Source of the DNA: UBA1450 sp964452355
GTDB lineage: Bacteria; Patescibacteriota; Microgenomatia; UBA1406; GWC2-37-13
Assembly: GCA_964452355.1 (NCBI GenBank)
Contig: CAYVKV010000008.1
Coordinates: 5,578-69,577, forward strand
DNA length: 64,000 bases
Reading direction: 5' to 3'
Position 1 is the stretch's first letter, and each line of letters starts with the position of its first letter. The notes under the pieces were generated by a model. It saw only the letters and a list, made by a program, of their open reading frames with translations, had not been told where the DNA came from and ran no database searches. Below, piece after piece: positions 61,900 to 64,000 of this stretch. A program made the translations under genes and the position numbers.

Positions 61900-61905
61900 A
61901 TTATA
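61900..61905 (-). promoter_or_regulatory. -10 box of the GT4 gene, overlapping the uppP -10
   Basis: Minus strand TATAAT followed by exactly 6 nt and the GT4 ATG. On the plus strand TATACT (61902-61907) overlaps it and could serve uppP with a leader of about 7 nt, so the divergent promoters share their -10 region. Confidence 0.55.
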
Positions 61906-61920
61906 CTGTAGATACGTATT

Positions 61921-62709
61921 ATGACCATCATTCAAACATTCATTCTTGGCATTGTCGAAGGAATCTCTGAATTTCTCCCCGTATCATCAACCTTTCATCT
62001 CATCTGGACGTCGCGCCTTCTTGGCATGGTGCAAAATGATTTTGTAAAATTGTTTCAAGTATTTATCCAGTCAGGAGCAATTCTTGCCGTGGTGTTTTTG
62101 TACTGGAAAGAAATACTCAAAAGTAGTGCCCTTATGAAGCGACTCATTCTCTCATTTATTCCAACAGCGCTCGTTGGTTACTTTTTGTATGGAATGATCA
62201 AAGGAGTCTTTTTCGAAAATATTCAATTTACAACTACCGTATTTATCGTCATTGGGGCAGTATTTCTGATCGTTGAGTATTTGATTGGACGAAGAATCAT
62301 CACGATTAAAAAAGAGATCGCTATTTTGACCTATCGAGATGCAATCCTTATTGGATTGTTCCAAGCTCTTGCTGTAGTTCCTGGAGTTTCTCGCGCAGGT
62401 GCGGTATTAGTCGGTATGATGTTTCTTGGATATCGACGTGACGAGTCTGCAAAGTACTCATTCATGCTTTCGATTCCTACGATTCTTGCTGCATCGGTAT
62501 TTGATTTCTGGGAGATGAAGGATATCGCAATACAAGATAATGGTTCAATATTGACATTGACGATTGGGACAACAGTGGCATTTGTTAGTGCATATTTTGG
62601 TGTCAGTTGGCTCATTCGATATTTACAAAATCATTCTCTATCAATATTCGGGTGGTATCGTATTGTGCTTGGTATAATATTACTTCTCGTGCTCTCGATG
62701 TCCCCGTAG
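61921..62709 (+). CDS. uppP: Undecaprenyl-diphosphatase
   Basis: Recycles undecaprenyl diphosphate to the monophosphate used as carrier for peptidoglycan and the surface glycans. Length 262 aa, eight predicted helices. Catalytic motifs: EGISEFLPVSSTFHL (about 13-27) and PGVSRAGAVLVG (about 157-168), the latter a slight variant of PGxSRSxxT. The stop codon and two codons before it lie inside the tRNA-Arg acceptor stem (10-bp overlap). Confidence 0.95.
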   Translation: MTIIQTFILGIVEGISEFLPVSSTFHLIWTSRLLGMVQNDFVKLFQVFIQSGAILAVVFLYWKEILKSSALMKRLILSFIPTALVGYFLYGMIKGVFFENIQFTTTVFIVIGAVFLIVEYLIGRRIITIKKEIAILTYRDAILIGLFQALAVVPGVSRAGAVLVGMMFLGYRRDESAKYSFMLSIPTILAASVFDFWEMKDIAIQDNGSILTLTIGTTVAFVSAYFGVSWLIRYLQNHSLSIFGWYRIVLGIILLLVLSMSP

Positions 62710-62771
62710 TTTAATGGATAGAATGTGGGCTTCCGGAGCCTATGATGGCAGTTCGAGTCTGCCCGGGGACA
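62700..62771 (+). tRNA. tRNA-Arg (anticodon CCG)
   Basis: Acceptor stem GTCCCCG / CGGGGAC, anticodon stem TGGGC / GCCTA with loop TTCCGGA, T stem GGCAG / CTGCC with loop TTCGAGT. Reads CGG. CCA is not encoded. The first 10 bases are also the last codons and stop of uppP. Confidence 0.93.
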
Positions 62772-62781
62772 CAAAAACTCA

Positions 62782-62852
62782 GGGCCTATAGGTAAGTGGT
62801 ATACCGGTGCATTCGCATTGCACAGTCGCCAGTTCGATTCTGGCTAGGTCCA
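62782..62852 (+). tRNA. tRNA-Ala (anticodon CGC)
   Basis: Acceptor stem GGGCCTA / TAGGTCC contains the G3-U70 pair that marks tRNA-Ala. Anticodon stem GTGCA / TGCAC, loop TTCGCAT, reads GCG. T loop TTCGATT. CCA is not encoded. It lies 10 bp after tRNA-Arg. Confidence 0.93.
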
Positions 62853-62902
62853 CAAGTACACTGTAAAATTTTGATAACAATTATTAATTCATTTAGAAAA
62901 TT

Positions 62903-63148
62903 ATGAAAAATGACATGGTATGCAGTAACTGTGGGTTCATTGGAAAATCAAAAACAAAAACCAAGGGCAGTTTTTTAATTGAATTATTTCTTTGGATGTT
63001 ATTGATATTTCCAGGTATTTTATATTCTCTCTGGAGACTTATTTCGAGAGAGAAAGTTTGTCCTAAATGTGAAACTCCGAATATGATTCCGAGCAATACT
63101 CCTCGCGGTGAAGAACTAATAAAGAAATATGAAGTCAAGAAATCTTAA
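62903..63148 (+). CDS. Small membrane protein with two CxxC zinc-ribbon halves
   Basis: An 81-aa protein: CSNCGF near the N-terminus, a hydrophobic hairpin (about 25-46, IELFLWMLLIFPGILYSLW), then CPKCETPNMIPSN. The two CxxC pairs flank the membrane segment, so a zinc ribbon could form at the membrane surface, a LITAF-like arrangement. Function unknown. Confidence 0.75.
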   Translation: MKNDMVCSNCGFIGKSKTKTKGSFLIELFLWMLLIFPGILYSLWRLISREKVCPKCETPNMIPSNTPRGEELIKKYEVKKS

Positions 63149-63227
63149 TTCTTGATTTTTATTAATTACTTCTTGGATTTCACCCGATCAATTTGATACA
63201 GTAATAATATATACGTATTATTAGAAA

Positions 63228-63233
63228 GGAGGT
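63228..63233 (+). promoter_or_regulatory. Shine-Dalgarno sequence (AAAGGAGGT core)
   Basis: GGAGGT within AAAGGAGGTGG, a near-complete match to the anti-Shine-Dalgarno sequence, 13 nt before the ATG at 63247. It overlaps an upstream in-frame GTG (63232), arguing against GTG as the start. Confidence 0.6.
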
Positions 63234-63246
63234 GGTTCAAAAAATA

Positions 63247-63519
63247 ATGGATAAACAACTAGCTCAATACATAAGACACCATATTGTGTTTATTGCCGTC
63301 TTAGTGATAGTCGGATTCACTCTTCTTGCTGCTGGTGAATACTATTTATATCGTCAAACAATGTATCTTAACAAAATGATTTCAGAAGGATTTATGCAGA
63401 TTAAATCATCACAAGAAATTGATCAGGTAGGTGATTCTGAAAAGCAGGATGAAAAAGCAGTGAAGGAAGATGCTGACGAGGGCATGATAGAGGATAAAGA
63501 AACAGAAATAATAGAATAA
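63247..63519 (+). CDS. Small single-pass membrane protein with acidic tail
   Basis: A 90-aa protein: short N-terminus (MDKQLAQYIRHH), one helix (about 13-35), then a strongly acidic Glu/Asp/Lys-rich C-terminal tail. No recognised family. It has the strongest ribosome-binding site in the window, and a near-palindrome (TAATAATA and TATTATTA with 6 nt between, about 63202-63223) just upstream could be an operator. Function unknown. Confidence 0.65.
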   Translation: MDKQLAQYIRHHIVFIAVLVIVGFTLLAAGEYYLYRQTMYLNKMISEGFMQIKSSQEIDQVGDSEKQDEKAVKEDADEGMIEDKETEIIE

Positions 63520-63628
63520 GATAAACAGTAAATCTTCGAAATAATGTTTCACTTTCTGATGTGTTTTTTGTGGTCTGATTTTTACTATCTTTCGTACTGG
63601 TTTTATACTATAATTTGCGGTACAATAA

Positions 63629-63700
63629 GCGTCTGTAGCTCAGCGGTAGAGCGCCATTCTTATAAAATGGATGCCGATGGTTCGATTCCATCCAGACGCA
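63629..63700 (+). tRNA. tRNA-Ile (anticodon UAU)
   Basis: Complete cloverleaf: acceptor GCGTCTG / CAGACGC, D stem GCTC / GAGC, anticodon stem CCATT / AATGG with loop CTTATAA (anticodon TAT), T stem GATGG / CCATC. Reads AUA directly, without the lysidine-modified CAU anticodon most bacteria use. CCA is not encoded. A TATAAT at 63609-63614 is a possible -10. Confidence 0.92.
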
Positions 63701-63712
63701 CTAAGTTAGACG

Positions 63713-63782
63713 ATAGTCGATAGACTTTGGATGATAGACTTTATTGTTTCAGTCCATAGACCATTGACTATAGTCCATAGTC
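63713..63782 (+). repeat. Six scattered ATAGWC hexamers between tRNA genes
   Basis: ATAGTC or ATAGAC occurs at 63713, 63720, 63734, 63756, 63770 and 63777 in the 89-bp gap between tRNA-Ile and tRNA-Phe. The spacing is irregular, so it looks like a decayed short tandem repeat. Confidence 0.4.
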
Positions 63783-63789
63783 CAATTTA

Positions 63790-63862
63790 GCCGAGATAGC
63801 CAAGGTGGTCAAGGCGGTGGTCTGAAAAACCTCAAATGTCAGTTCGACTCTGACTCTCGGCA
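63790..63862 (+). tRNA. tRNA-Phe (anticodon GAA)
   Basis: Acceptor GCCGAGA / TCTCGGC, D stem GCC / GGC, anticodon loop CTGAAAA (GAA), T stem GTCAG / CTGAC. The anticodon stem GTGGT / ACCTC has one T-T mismatch at the second pair, otherwise the cloverleaf is normal. CCA is not encoded. Confidence 0.85.
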
Positions 63863-63872
63863 CTGGTGAGTT

Positions 63873-63945
63873 GCGGTGGTAGTTCAGTTGGTAGAACGCT
63901 TCCTTGCCAAGGAAGAGGTCGAGGGTTCGAATCCCTTCCACCGCT
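63873..63945 (+). tRNA. tRNA-Gly (anticodon GCC)
   Basis: Acceptor GCGGTGG / CCACCGC, D stem GTTC / GAAC, anticodon stem CTTCC / GGAAG with loop TTGCCAA (GCC), T stem GAGGG / CCCTT, discriminator T. CCA is not encoded. Ten bp after tRNA-Phe. Confidence 0.93.
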
Positions 63946-64000
63946 CATTGATCTGTACCCTATAAAGTGGACACGGTAAGTGCATCCACTGTTTCTTTTG

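Noticed and set aside
62853..64000. Possible CRISPR array or integrated element beside the tRNA cluster
   Set aside because: No regularly spaced repeats, no cas genes, no integrase and no duplicated tRNA 3' end were seen.

Overview
The window reads as a low-GC, very densely coded chromosome segment from a Candidate Phyla Radiation (Patescibacteria) bacterium, most probably of the Microgenomates type. The reasons are the gene density (most gaps under 30 bp, many ATGA overlaps), the small informational genes, the divergent RpoB/RpoC, and the large number of polytopic PMT/ArnT-like glycosyltransferases. TGA is used as a normal stop (for example at 58811-58813), which argues against the lineages that recode UGA as glycine. 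The taxonomic placement is an inference; no 16S gene is present.

Layout. 1-1465 (+): two HhH-GPD base-excision-repair glycosylases (a MutY-like gene cut by the window edge, then nth). 1425-22566 (all minus): reading in the direction of transcription, a PilM-like/LytR_C membrane protein, prfB, a small anchored protein, ftsE-ftsX and a coiled-coil M23-type murein hydrolase, a cell-surface run (lamin-tail protein, VanZ-like, CAP domain, small membrane protein, RmlA-like nucleotidyltransferase), two small membrane proteins, then rpoB-rpoC-rpsL-rpsG-fusA, a phosphoesterase and a tiny membrane peptide. 22689-26301 (+): dnaG, rpoD and a CPBP-family membrane protease. 26291-57741: a 31-kb surface-glycan region with sixteen polytopic GT-C-like proteins, five GT2 enzymes, a GT4 enzyme, a methyltransferase and a Wzx-like flippase. 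57758-60675 (+): a MacA/MacB-type export system. 60766-62709: a second GT4 gene and uppP. 62700-64000: five tRNAs (Arg-CCG, Ala-CGC, Ile-UAU, Phe-GAA, Gly-GCC) with two small membrane proteins. No gene-free stretch exceeds about 120 bp.

How the genes may work together. Cytoplasmic GT2/GT4 enzymes and the RmlA-like enzyme would make nucleotide sugars and lipid-linked glycans. The ALG5/DPM1-like GT2 (54400-55149) would load hexose onto polyprenyl phosphate. The flippase and GT-C proteins would then flip and decorate glycans outside the membrane, and UppP would recycle the carrier. FtsEX would control the adjacent extracytoplasmic hydrolase during division.

Main points of interest: (1) at least twelve genes have a -10 hexamer exactly 6 or 7 nt before the start codon, implying widespread leaderless mRNAs; (2) the FtsEX-linked M23 domain appears circularly permuted; (3) the GT-C array itself; (4) an 86-bp overlap of rpoC and rpsL; (5) two divergent genes whose coding starts overlap by 12 bp; (6) a tRNA-Arg that contains the uppP stop codon; (7) a tRNA-Ile with anticodon UAU.
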